The translations under genes and the position numbers were made by a program. Under the pieces are notes generated by a model that worked only from the letters and a program-made list of their open reading frames with translations, did no database searches and was not told where the DNA came from. A stretch of DNA of 64,000 nt from Aquarana catesbeiana (taxonomy: Eukaryota; Chordata; Amphibia; Anura; Ranidae). The stretch spans positions 4,371,558-4,435,557 of the forward strand of contig NC_133324.1 of assembly GCF_042186555.1 (NCBI RefSeq), given 5' to 3'. Shown here one piece after another: positions 25,991-36,900 of the stretch (within the stretch, counting starts at the first letter, position 1; every line of letters begins with the position of its first letter).

Positions 25991-26826
25991 CTGAACCCCC
26001 ATTTATCTCCTGAACCCCCATTTATTTCCTGAACCCCCATTTATCTCCTGAACCCCCATTCATCTCCTGAACCCCCATTTATCTCCTGAACCCCCATTTA
26101 TCTCCTGAACCCCCATTTATTTCCTGAACCCCCATTTATTTCCTGAACCCCCATTTATCTCCTGAACCCCCATTCATCTCCTGAACCCCCATTTATCTCC
26201 TGAACCCCCATTTATCTCCTGAACCCCCATTTATTTCCTGAACCCCCATTTATCTCCTGAACCCCCATTCATTTCCTGAACCCCCATTTATCTCCTGAAC
26301 CCCCATTTATTTCCTGAACCCCCATTTATCTCCTGAACCCCCATTCATTTCCTGAACCCCCATTTATCTCCTGAACCCCCATTCATTTCCTGAACCCCCA
26401 TTTATCTCCTGAACCCCCATTCATTTTCTGAACCCCCATTTATCTCCTGAACCCCCATTCATTTCCTGAACCCCCATTTATCTCCTGAACCCCCATTTAT
26501 CTCCTGAACCCCCATTCATTTCCTGAACCCCCATTTATCTCCTGAACCCCCATTTATCTCCTGAACCCCCATTCATTTTCTGAACCCCAATTTATCTCCT
26601 GAACCCCCATTTATCTCCTGAACCCCCATTTATCTCCTGAACCCCCATTCATTTCCTGAACCCCCATTTATCTCCTGAACCCCCATTTATCTCCTGAACC
26701 CCCATTCATTTCCTGAACCCCCATTTATCTCCTGAACCCCCATTTATCTCCTGAACCCCCATTCATTTCCTGAACCCCCATTTATCTCCCGAACCCCCAT
26801 TTATCTCCTGAACCCCCATTTATCTC
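25991..26826 (+). repeat. 19-bp C5 tandem array
   Basis: About 44 copies of the 19-bp unit CTGAACCCCCATTTATCTC are present, with limited variants (TTTATTTC, TTCATTTC, TTCATCTC). Each unit carries a C5 run on the coding strand, so the opposite strand has G5 every 19 bases. It begins about 40 bp inside intron 1 and ends at TCTAGAATC. Confidence 0.95.
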
Positions 26827-27267
26827 TAGAATCTTCATGTTAGTCAACACTCTGCTTTATCAGTCAGTAAGGGACACAGGATTCAGCTAGTCTGAGACAA
26901 TTGGGTTATACTGCCATCTACAGGAGGATTTGGACACAAACAAGAAAAACCATTGGCCAGCCTGGTATAGCCCCTCCCATTCCCATCATGCTTCACTTTT
27001 TTTTGCTAGTGTCCTAGGAGGATGGAGTTTATTTCTCTATTGAGATACTTTTATCCCCTTTGTATCCGTCAGTCATTCCTTTATTTCTTATTTTATTTCT
27101 ATTTATAGTAGATGATTTTCTTCAATCCAGATATCATCTGCACTCTGCTGAGCGGAGCCGTCTATGGCGATGCCTGGATTGGTAATACTCAACAATGCTT
27201 TGGAGGCCCTACAGGGAAGACATCAGGTCCTACCTGGAATGTGGGCACTGGGCTCTGCCACTGGTGT
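26827..27267. repeat. Dispersed repeat fragment plus unassigned sequence
   Basis: At about 26850-27030 there is sequence with GGGACACAGGATTCAG, ATACTGCCATCTACAGG and GCTAGTGTCCTAGGAGGATG. From memory this resembles a dispersed family common in ranid frogs. The segment from 27040 to 27267 is AT-rich and then unassigned. No coding evidence was seen. Confidence 0.4.
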
Positions 27268-28834
27268 CTCTAGACCTTTGGGTTTGGTGAGTTATTCACA
27301 GACGGCTCTCCAGACCTTCAGGTTTGGTGAGTTACCCTCAGAACGCTCTACAGACCTTCAGGTTTGGTGAGTTATCCACAGACGGCTCTCCAGACCTTCA
27401 GGTTTGGTGAGTTATCTGCAGAGCGCTCTCCAGACATTCAGGTTTGGTGAGTTATTCACAGACGGCTCTCTAGACCTTCAGGTTTGGTGAGTTATTCACA
27501 GACGGCTCTCCAGACCTTCAGGTTTGGTGAGTTATCTGCAGAGCGCTCTCCAGACATTCAGGTTTGGTGAGTTATTCACAGAGCGCTCTCCAGACCTTCA
27601 GGATTGGTGAGTTATTCACATATGGCTCTCCAGACCTTCAGGTTTGGTGAGTTATTCACAGACGGCTCTGCAGACCTTCAGGTTTGGTGAGTTATCTGCA
27701 GAGCGCTCTCCAGACATTCAGGTTTGGTGAGTTATTCAAAGAATGCTCTCCAGACCTTTAGATTTGGTGAGTTATCCACAGAACGCTCTCCAGACCTTCA
27801 GGTTTGGTGAGTTATTCACAGAGCGCTATCCAAACCTTCAGATCTGGTGAGTTATTCACAGATGGCTCTCCAGACCTTCAGGTTTGGTGAGTTACCCTCA
27901 GAGCGCTATCCAGACCTTCAGGTTTGGTGAGTTATTCACAGATGGCTCTGCAGACCTTCAGGTTTGGTGAGTTATCTGCAGAGCGCTCTCCAGACATTCA
28001 GGTTTGGTGAGTTATTCACAGAACGCTCTACAAACCTTTCGATTTGGTGAGTTATTCACAGACGGCTCTCCAGACCTTCAGGTTTGGTGAGTTACCCTCA
28101 GAGTGCTATCCAGACCTTCAGGTTTGGTGAGTTATTCGCAGAACGCTCTCCAGGCCTTCAGGTTTGGTGAGTTATTCAAAGAGCACTCTTAAGACCTTTG
28201 GGTTCAGTGAGTTATCTGCAAATGCTCTCCAGACCTTTGGGTTTGGTGAGTTATCCGCAAATGCTCTCCAGACCTTTGGGTTTGGTGAGTTATCCGCAAA
28301 TGCTCTCCAGACCTTCAGGTTTGGTGAGTTATCCACAGAGTGCTCTCCATACCTTTGGGTTTTGGTAAGTTATCTGCAGAACGCTCTCCAGACCTTTGGG
28401 TTCAGTGAGTTATCCACAGAACGCTCTCCAGGCCTTTGGGATTGGTGAGTTACCAACAGAATTCTCTCCAGACCTTCAGGTTTGGTGAGTTATCCGCTGA
28501 ATGCTCCCCAGACCTTCATGTTTGGTGAGTTATTTGCAGAGTGCTCTCCATACCTTTTGGGTTTTGGTAAGTTATCTGCAGAATGCTCTCCAGACCTTTG
28601 GGTTCAGTGAGTTATCCACAGAACGCTCTCCAGACCTTCGGGTTTGGTGAGTTATCCATAGAATTCTCGCCAGACTTTCAGGTTTGGTGAGTTATCCACA
28701 GAGCACTCTCAAGACATTTGGGTTCAGTGAGTTATCTGCAGAGTGCTCTCCAGACTTTTGGGTTGGGAGAGTTACCTGCAGATCGCTCTCCAGACCTTTG
28801 GGTTCGGTGAGTTATCCACGGACCACTCTCCAGG
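27268..28834 (+). repeat. 40-bp array carrying GTGAGT in each unit
   Basis: About 39 copies of a 40-bp unit are present, each built from CTCTCCAGACCTTCAGGTTT then GGTGAGTTATCCACAGAACG. Almost every unit contains GGTGAGT, which is a consensus 5' splice site, on the rtkn sense strand. Copies diverge more toward the right end (AGACCTTTGGGTTCAGTGAG). The 40-bp period is unrelated in sequence to the 40-bp array at 23641. Confidence 0.93.
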
Positions 28835-28870
28835 TTCAAAGCTGAGGTAAAGCCTTTATGTGTCACCCAG

Positions 28871-29056
28871 TCAAACATCTTGTGGACAATCTGTGGGTTC
28901 TTCCAGATCGACCATATCACTTATCTCAAGGTCAAGTCTACCGTCCTGCTTCACGGTCGCTGGTTTAAACAGCATGGTCGCCTCAGTCTTCAGAGACAGG
29001 AGTATCTCTGGGTCAGTAATTCTGTTAAAAGGTTGAAAATCTGCTTCATGGATGGT
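28871..29056 (-). pseudogene. Unrecognised protein-like fragment, antisense
   Basis: On the - strand a frame of about 61 codons ends at TGA (28871-28873) and contains the acidic stretch GRLDLEISDMVDLEEP. Composition looks like coding sequence rather than repeat. It has no clear start: an in-frame stop (29057-29059) lies just upstream, and a neighbouring frame continues more plausibly as PGMGNDKPSMKQIFN, which suggests a frameshift. I do not recognise the family. It abuts the repeat array on one side and a possible retroelement remnant on the other, so a decayed mobile-element or processed gene fragment is most likely. Confidence 0.25.
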
Positions 29057-29216
29057 TTATCATTGCCCATGCCTGGTGCGAAGGAAGAAGATTCCACCTG
29101 AGGAAATACTCCATGACATCAACGCTGACCTTTCTTAAAATTGGATCTGGATCAACATTCAGCCCCCTAGTACCCTTGAGGGGCAAACTTTCGACACTTA
29201 CAAACTTATTCCAAGT

Positions 29217-29342
29217 ATGCTAGTCTCCCATTTCTTGGTGAAGACCTTTGTATGGGGCGTCTCCCCTGTGGCTCCTTCTGTAGCACCTCCCATGACCCTG
29301 CGGGATCTCAGTTTGGTTCTGTCGGCCCCGTTAAGGCGGTAA
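29217..29342 (+). mobile_element. Possible DIRS-type retroelement remnant
   Basis: A short + strand frame reads MLVSHFLVKTFVWGVSPVAP and then, a few residues later, PPMTLRDLSLVLSAPLRR before a TAA at 29340. The spacing of HFLVK...P...DLSLVL recalls the stretch just before the tyrosine-recombinase domain in DIRS-like retrotransposons of fish and frogs (typically a WDLSLVL motif, with W replaced by R here). It is only 41 residues and no catalytic residues are present. If the call is right it is a dead fragment; chance similarity remains possible. Confidence 0.3.
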
Positions 29343-29832
29343 AACCCGATTGTCTCAGATTATCTGAATCCAGCGTCCCTCAATGAACTTCATGTAATTA
29401 AGTACATAAATCCTGTGTACTGAAATATTTACAGAGACGTCGAAGAAATGGCATGCATGCGTCAAATATCTGCTCCGCCCAGAACGCGTTTAGTGACACG
29501 GCGATATACGATTGTGTTTGTAAATCATAAAACGATCCATAATGAAGAGATCTCGGGATTTATGGTTTGTGAGTTTCAATGTATACAGGCAGTATATAAT
29601 GTATATAGTGTATAGATACGGTATATAGCGGTGTATACTGTATACAGTACATAACACAGACCTCCAGACCCCGTACAATGATGAGGGGACCTCACACAAT
29701 GCTCACTCTGTACTCGTCATTGTACTGACATTTTCCAGAGGACAGCGTGGGTCACAGAGCCCCCCCACGCCTATGACATCACACATAACCTTTTCATTGC
29801 CACACAGCATAGTATGGAAGCTGATCCTGGAA
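29343..29832. other. Unassigned intronic sequence
   Basis: This is mostly AT-rich sequence with a run of TATA/GTATA words at about 29578-29655. No gene, RNA or recognised element was seen. Confidence 0.6.

Positions 29833-29908
<76 letters not shown>
29833..29908 (+). repeat. (TG)n(TA)n compound microsatellite
   Basis: About 10 TG dinucleotides run directly into about 27 TA dinucleotides. It is capable of Z-DNA (TG) and cruciform (TA) structure. Confidence 0.98.
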
Positions 29909-30207
29909 CTGTAGTAGCAGGGGAGACTTCTGCGGGGTTCAAGAGATGGTCATTTGTAGAGTGCTGATCAATTAGATTAGATTGGTCCAAATTGCTGTCT
30001 GGTTACAAGAGATCGATGTGATTAGAGACTGGTCGGCCGGGATGGGGGGGGCAGGAGGGGCGCCTGCCCCGGGCCCAGTGGGGATTTGGGGGGTTGCGCT
30101 AGGGAGAAATGTGAACTAGGAAAGTGGATTTGTGTTAGGAAGGGGAAATTTGGGGGGGGGGGGGATAGCACTAGCAGAGGGGATTTGAGCTGGCAGAGGG
30201 ATGGGGG
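29909..30207. other. Unique lead-in to the G-rich array
   Basis: This is unassigned sequence that becomes increasingly G-rich rightward, with a run of at least 12 G near 30152-30164. From 30110 it contains degenerate versions of the next array's unit (AAATGTGAACTAGG, GGATTTGAGCTGGCAG), so the 36-bp array probably grew out of this edge. Confidence 0.5.
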
Positions 30208-32424
30208 AAGAGGATTTGAGCTGGGAGGGGAGATTTAGGGAGGGAGAGGATTTGAGCTGGGAGGGGGGATTTAGGGAGGGAGAAGATGGGAGCTGGGAGG
30301 GGGGATTTAGGGAGGGAGAAGATTTGAGCTGGGAGGGGAGATTTAGGGAGGAAGAGGATTTGAGCTGGGAGGGGGCATTTAGGGAGGGAGAAGATTTGAG
30401 CTGGGAGGGGGCATTTAGGGAGGGAGAGAATTTGAGCTGGGAGGGGAGATTTAGGGAGGGAGAAGATTGGAGCTGGGAGGGGGGATTTAGGGAGGGAGAA
30501 GATTGGAGCTGGGAGGGGGGATTTAGGGAGGGAGAAGATTGGAGCTGGGAGGGGGGATTTAGGGAGGGAGAAGATTTGAGCTGGGAGGGGGGATTTAGGG
30601 AGGGAGAAGATTTGAGCTGGGAGGGGAGATTTAGGGAGGGAGAAGATTTGAGCTGGGAGGGGGCATTTAGGGAGGGAGAGAATTTGAGCTGGGAGGGGAG
30701 ATTTAGGGAGGGAGAAGATTGGAGCTGGGAGGGGGGATTTAGGGAGGGAGAAGATTTGAGCTGGGAGGGGAGATTTAGGGAGGGAGAAGATTGGAGCTGG
30801 GAGGGGGGATTTAGGGAGGGAGAAGATTTGAGCTGGGAGGGGGGATTTAGGGAGGGAGAAGATTGGAGCTGGGAGGGGGGATTTAGGGAGGGAGAAGATT
30901 GGAGCTGGGAGGGGGGATTTAGGGAGGGAGAGGATTTGAGCTGGGAGGGGAGATTTAGGGAGGGAGAAGATTGGAGCTGGGAGGGGAGATTTAGGGAGGG
31001 AGAAGATTTGAGCTGGGAGGGGGGATTTAGGGAGGGAGAGGATTTGAGCTGGGAGGGGAGATTTAGGGAGGGAGAAGATTTGAGCTGGGAGGGGGGTTTA
31101 GGGAGGGAGAAGATTTGAGCTGGGAGGGGGGATTTAGGGAGGGAGAAGATTTGAGCTGGGAGGGGGGCATTTAGGGAGGGAGAAGATTTGAGCTGGGAGG
31201 GGGCATTTAGGGAGGGAGAGAATTTGAGCTGGGAGGGGAGATTTAGGGAGGGAGAAGATTGGAGCTGGGAGGGGAGATTTAGGGAGGGAGAAGATTTGAG
31301 CTGGGAGGGCGGTTTAGGGAGGGAGAAGATTTGAGCTGGGAGGGGAGATTTAGGGAGGGAGAAGATTTGAGCTGGGAGGGGGGTTTAGGGAGGGAGAAGA
31401 TTTGAGCTGGGAGGGGGGATTTAGGGAGGGAGAAGATTTGAGCTGGGAGGGGGGATTTAGGGAGGGAGAGGATTTGAGCTGGGAGGGGAGATTTAGGGAG
31501 GGAGAAGATTTGAGCTGGGAGGGGAGATTTAGGGAGGGAGAAGATTGGAGCTGGGAGGGGGGATTTAGGGAGGGAGAGGATTTGAGCTGGGAGGGGAGAT
31601 TTAGGGAGGGAGAAGATTTGAGCTGGGAGGGGGGTTTAGGGAGGGAGAAGATTTGAGCTGGGAGGGGGGTTTTAGGGAGGGAGAAGATTTGAGCTGGGAG
31701 GGGGCATTTAGGGAGGGAGAAGATTTGAGCTGGGAGGGGGCATTTAGGGAGGGAGAGAATTTGAGCTGGGAGGGGAGATTTAGGGAGGGAGAAGATTGGA
31801 GCTGGGAGGGGAGATTTAGGGAGGGAGAAGATTTGAGCTGGGAGGGGGGTTTAGGAAGGGAGAAGATTTGAGCTGGGAGGGGAGATTTAGGGAGGGAGAA
31901 GATTTGAGCTGGGAGGGGGGTTTAGGGAGGGAGAAGATTTGAGCTGGGAGGGGGGATTTAGGGAGGGAGAAGATTTGAGCTGGGAGGGGGGATTTAGGGA
32001 GGGAGAGGATTTGAGCTGGGAGGGGAGATTTAGGGAGGGAGAAGATTTGAGCTGGGAGGAGGGTTTAGGGAGGGAGAAGATTTGAGCTGGGAGGGGGGAT
32101 TTGGGGAGGGAGAAGATTTGAGCTGGGAGGGGGGATTTAGGGAGGGAGAAGATTTGAGCTGGGAGGGGGGATTTAGGGAGGGAGAAGATTTGAGCTGGGA
32201 GGGGGCATTTAGGAAGGGAGAGAATTTGAGCTGGGAGGGGAGATTTAGGGAGGGAGAAGATTGGAGCTGGGAGAGGGGATTTAGGGAGGGAGAAGATTGG
32301 AGCTGGGAGGGGGGATTTAGGGAGGGAGAGGATTTGAGCTGGGAGGGGGGATTTGGGGAGAGAGAAGAATTGAGCTGGGAGGGGGGATTTAGGGAGGGAG
32401 AAGATTGGAGCTGGGAGGGGGGGT
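30208..32424 (+). repeat. 36-bp purine-rich G-quadruplex array
   Basis: About 61 copies of a 36-bp unit are present, made of GATTTGAGCTGGGAGGGGGG then ATTTAGGGAGGGAGAA. Each copy contains GGGAGGGGGGATTTAGGG plus AGGG, which meets the G3+N1-7 rule for an intramolecular G-quadruplex on the coding strand. Variation is between GGGGAGA, GGGGGGA and GGGGGCA, and between GATTTGAG and GATTGGAG. The period is a multiple of three, so a dodecapeptide frame (EDLSWEGGFREG) stays open; this is a by-product of the repeat. Confidence 0.96.
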
Positions 32425-33486
32425 TGCTGTTCGGTATCTTCACCCCGGGCTCTAGATGACCTTGTCCCAGCACTAGGAGTGTAGCGCCCTCCTTCATAGG
32501 CTGTGAGCCACAATAGTCAGAATTGTTTTGTTTATTCTGCTCAGGAAGGGGGGCTTCTGGAGATTAGGGCAGGGGGGGTTCAACTACCTGGTCTGAATAT
32601 TAGGAGGGCCCAGCCAATGCCTGAGGAGGTGTACCCAGAAGGTGGATGGGTTCCAGGTAAATAGGCTGGAGTATAGAGGAGAGGGTCTTCTGTGGGGACA
32701 GATCAGTGAGCTCCAGGGGACTGCTTGCCTCCTGGGCTGGACGCTGGTCTTCTCCATTGTGCCCATGGAGAGTGTACACTGTGGAGTAAAGCCCCCTCTC
32801 TTAAGTTTCCTAGTCTCAGGCCCGTGAAACGTGGACTACCTCAGTCTTCCAGGACTTGGGCTACCTTTTTGGTGCATGGTCCTGGTACATATAGACTGTC
32901 CTAGGTGATCATCATTCCCTTGGGAATTACTATGGAGATAGAAGCGTCCTCCGTTAGCAGTCTTCTTAGTTTTGGGGTATCCTAGATCCCCTACCAAGTT
33001 CTACCAATCATAAATGTACAAAACCACACCCCCTAGACTGTTTTCCTAAGGAGCCTCTGGATTTTGGGTCCCCCATTCCTGCACAGCCAGGCAACACGCA
33101 TTTTTCAACTTTCATTCATAGACAGATATCAGTTCATGGGCTTGTTTTGGTTGTTTTATTGAGGGGAGAACAACTTGGATGGGGAAAAGAGATTATGGGA
33201 TGTCCAACTTGACTTGATAGAACAACACGAGGACAACTTCCTTCACTCTGTACACTGGAAAATCGGCAAAATCTGCACTGTATTCCCTCCGGAACACCAA
33301 CGGTCTCTCTTGATTTGACAGAGAATTTCCCTTATAGGAACTCTGTGTCCCCTTAGTGGAATTTAGTAAAGTCCCATACACATGTAGGGGGCCCAGGCGT
33401 CCCGAGGGGCAAGGCTGCCTGGGCCCCAACCATGGCTGGTTTGGCTGCTGGGTGTGGAGCTACTTTCTAGGTCCGGCTTGGTCAAT
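32425..33486. other. Unassigned intronic sequence
   Basis: This is non-repetitive sequence of mixed composition. No coding frame with recognisable similarity, no RNA gene and no identified element was seen. Confidence 0.6.
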
Positions 33487-33853
33487 CCAGCAGGGAAGGA
33501 AGGGGGGTGGGCGGAGGCAGAGAGGAGGCTCTGGGTGCCGCGATCTGCAGGCTGTAACAATTTAAAAAAAAAACTTTCCTCAGCCAAGCGAACGATTTCT
33601 TCATTTTTGGGTGCCAATGTAGTTATCTCCTGTGCCAGACAAGTACATTACAGTCCCGGCCTCTTCTATATTCATCTGCCGGGAAGGTCGGGACTGTAAT
33701 GTACTTATCTGGAACAGGAGATAACTACACCGGCACCCAAAAGTGAAGAAATCATTTGCTTGGCTGAGGAAAGTTCAAAAAAAAATTGTTACACCCTGCA
33801 GATCGAGGCACCCAGAGCCACCTCTCTGCCTCCGCTCACCCCCTTCCTTCTGG
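33487..33853. mobile_element. Foldback (long inverted repeat) element
   Basis: Two arms of about 165-175 bp pair across a loop of about 29 bp (33660-33688). The left arm runs from CAGGGAAGGAAGGGGGG through ACTTTCCTCAGCCAAGC and AGTTATCTCCTGTGCC to CATTACAGTCCCGG. The right arm returns CGGGACTGTAATG, ACAGGAGATAACTA, GCTTGGCTGAGGAAAGT and CCCCCTTCCTT. Arms differ by scattered substitutions and a few small gaps. This is typical of a non-autonomous foldback/MITE-like element, or of an inverted duplication. I could not identify a target-site duplication. Confidence 0.75.
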
Positions 33854-33975
33854 GGGATTCCTCTGACTGGGATGGCTGCATGTGCAGGAAGGGGGTCTTC
33901 CATCTGACAGGTGTGGAGGTGTCCACTAGCAGGACCTGGCTGTGTGTGTTGAATGTGCCATCTTTTAACAATTGC
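33854..33975. other. Unassigned spacer
   Basis: This is a short unique segment between the foldback element and the 15-kb array. Nothing was recognised. Confidence 0.6.
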
Positions 33976-36900
33976 TGCATGGGGATGTCTCTGCTGGATT
34001 GGACTGTCTCTTTGTTGAATATATGGGGATGTCTCTTTACTGGATTGGGATGTCTCTTTGCTGAATATATGGGGATGTCTCTTTGCTGGATTGGGATGTC
34101 TCCTTGCTGAATATATGTTGATGTCTCTATATTGGATTGGGCTGTCTGCTTGATTGGGCTGCCTCTTTGCGGAATATATGGGGATGTCTCTTTGCTGGAT
34201 TGGGCTGTCTCTTTGCTGAATATATGGGGATGTCTATCCTGGATTGGGCTGACTCTTTGCTGGATTGGGATGTCTCTTAATGAATATATGGGGATGTCTC
34301 TATGTTGGATTGGGGATGTCTATGGGGATGTCTCTTTGCTGAATATATGGGGATGTCTCTGCTGGATTGGGCTGACTCTTTGCTGGATTGGGATGTCTCT
34401 TAATGAATATATGGGGATGTCTCTATGTTGGATTGGGGATGTCTATGGGGATGTCTCTTTGCTGAATATATGGGGATGTCTATTTGCTGGATTGGGCTGT
34501 CTCTTTGCTGGATTGGGCTTTCTCTTTGCTGGATTGGGCTGTCTCTTTGCTGAATATATGGGGATCTCTCTATGTTGGATTGGGCTGTCTCTTTGCTTGA
34601 TTAGGCTGTCTCTTTGAATATATGGGCTGTCTCTTTGCTGAATATATGGGGATGTCTCTATGCTGGATTGGGCTGTCTCTTTGCTGGATTGGGATGTCTC
34701 TTTAATGAATATATGGGGATGTCTCTATGTTGGATTGGGGATGTCTATGGGAATGTCTCTTTGCTGAATATATGGGGATGTCTCTATGCTGTATTGGGCT
34801 GCCTCTTTGCTGAATATATGGGGATGTCTCTGCTGGATTGGAATGTCTCTTTGCTGAATATATGGGGATGTCTATTTGCTGGATTGGGCTGTCTCTTTGC
34901 TGATTATATGGGGATGTCTCTATGCTGGATTGGGCTGTCTCTTTGCTGGATTGGACCATCTCTTTGCTGAATATATGGGATGTCTCTATGCTGGATAGGG
35001 CTGTCTCTTTGCTGAATATATGGGGATGTCTCTTTGCTGGATTGGGCTGTCTCTTTGCTGTATATATGGGGTTGTGTATTTGCTGAATTGGGCTGTCTCT
35101 TTGCTGAATATATGGGGATGTCTCTTTGTTGGATAGGGCTGTCTGTTTGCTGAATATATGGGGATGTCTCTATGTTGGATTGGGCTGTCTCTTTGCTGAA
35201 TATATGGGGAATGTCTATGCTGGATTGGGCTGACTCTTTGCTGGATTGGGATGTCTCTTAATGAATATATGGGGATGTCTCTATGTTGGATTGGGGATGT
35301 CTATGGGGATGTCTCTTTGCTGAATATATGGGGATGTCTCTATGCTGGATTGGGCTGACTCTTTGCTGGATTGGGATGTCTCTTAATGAATATATGGGGA
35401 TGTCTCTATGTTGGATTGGGGATGTCTATGGGGATGTCTCTTTGCTGAATATATGGGGATGTCTCTTTGCTGGATTGGGCTGTCTCTTTGCTGGATTGGG
35501 CTGTCTCTTTGCTGGATTGGGCTGTCTCTTTGCTGAATATATGGGGATCTCTCTATGTTGGATTGGGCTGTCTCTTTGCTTGATTGGACTGTCTCTTTGA
35601 ATATATGGGGATGTCACTATGCTGGATTGGGCTGTCTCTTTACTGGTTTGGGATGTCTCTTTGCTGAATATATGCGGATGTCTCTTTGCTGAATATATGG
35701 GGATGTCTCTTTACTAGATTGGGATGTCTCCTTGCTGAATATATGGGGATGTCTGTTTGCTTGATTGGGCTGCCTCTTTGCAGAATATATGAGGATGTCT
35801 CTTTGCTGGATTGGGATGTCTCTTTGCTGAATATATGGGGATGTCTCTATGTTGGATTGGGCTGTCTCTTTGCTGAATATATGAGGATGTCTCTTTACCT
35901 GATTGGGATGTCTCCTTGCTGAATATATGGAGATGTCTCTTTGCTGAATATATGGGGATGTCTCTGCTGGATTGGGCTGTCTCTTTGCTGAATATATGGG
36001 GATGTCTCTATGTTGGATTGGGCTGTCTCTTTGCTTGATTGGGCTGCCTCTTTGCTGAATATATAGGGATGTCTCTATGTTGGATTGGGCTGTCTCTTTG
36101 CTTGATTGGGCTGTCTCTTTGCTTAATATATAGGGATGTCTCTATGTTGGATTGGGCTGTCTCTTTGCTTGATTGGGCTGTCTCTTTGCTGAATATATGG
36201 GGATGTCTCTATGTTGAATTGGGCTGTCTCTTTGCTTGATTGGACCGTCTCTTTGCTGAATATATGGGGATGTCTCTAGCTGGATATATGGGGATGTCTA
36301 TTTGCTGGATTTGGCTGTCTCTTTGCTGGATTGGGATGTCTCTTTGCTGAATATATTGGGATGTCTCTTTGCTGGATTGAATGTCTCTTTGCTGAATATA
36401 TGGGGATGTCTCTATGTTGTATTGGGCTGTCTCTTTGCTGGATTGGGATGTCTCTTTGCTGAATATATGGGGATGTCTCTTTGCTGGATTGGGCTGTCTC
36501 TTTGAATATATGGGGATGTCTATTTGCTGGATTGAGCTGTCTCTTTGCTGGATTGGGATGTCTCTTTGAATATATGGGGATGTCTCTATGTTGGATTGGG
36601 CTGTCTCTTTACTTGATTGGGCTGTCTCTTTGCTGAATATATGGGGATGTGTCTTTGCTGAATATATGGGGATGTCTCTGCTGGATTGGACTGTCTCTTT
36701 GCTGAATATATGTGGATGTCTCTATGTTGAATTGGGCTGTCTCTTTGCTTGATTGGACCATCTCTTTGCTGAATATATGGGGATGTCTCTGCTGGATTGG
36801 GCTATCTCTTTGCCGGATTGGGATGTCTCTTTGCTGAATATATGGGGATTTCTCTAGCTGATTATATGGGAATGTCTCTAGCTGAATATGTGGGGATGTC

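Noticed and set aside
30208..32424. A 305-residue open frame made of EDLSWEGGFREG repeats
   Set aside because: The 36-bp period keeps the frame open by arithmetic. It is intronic to rtkn, frame shifts occur at single-base unit variants (near 31095 and 31312), and there is no domain.
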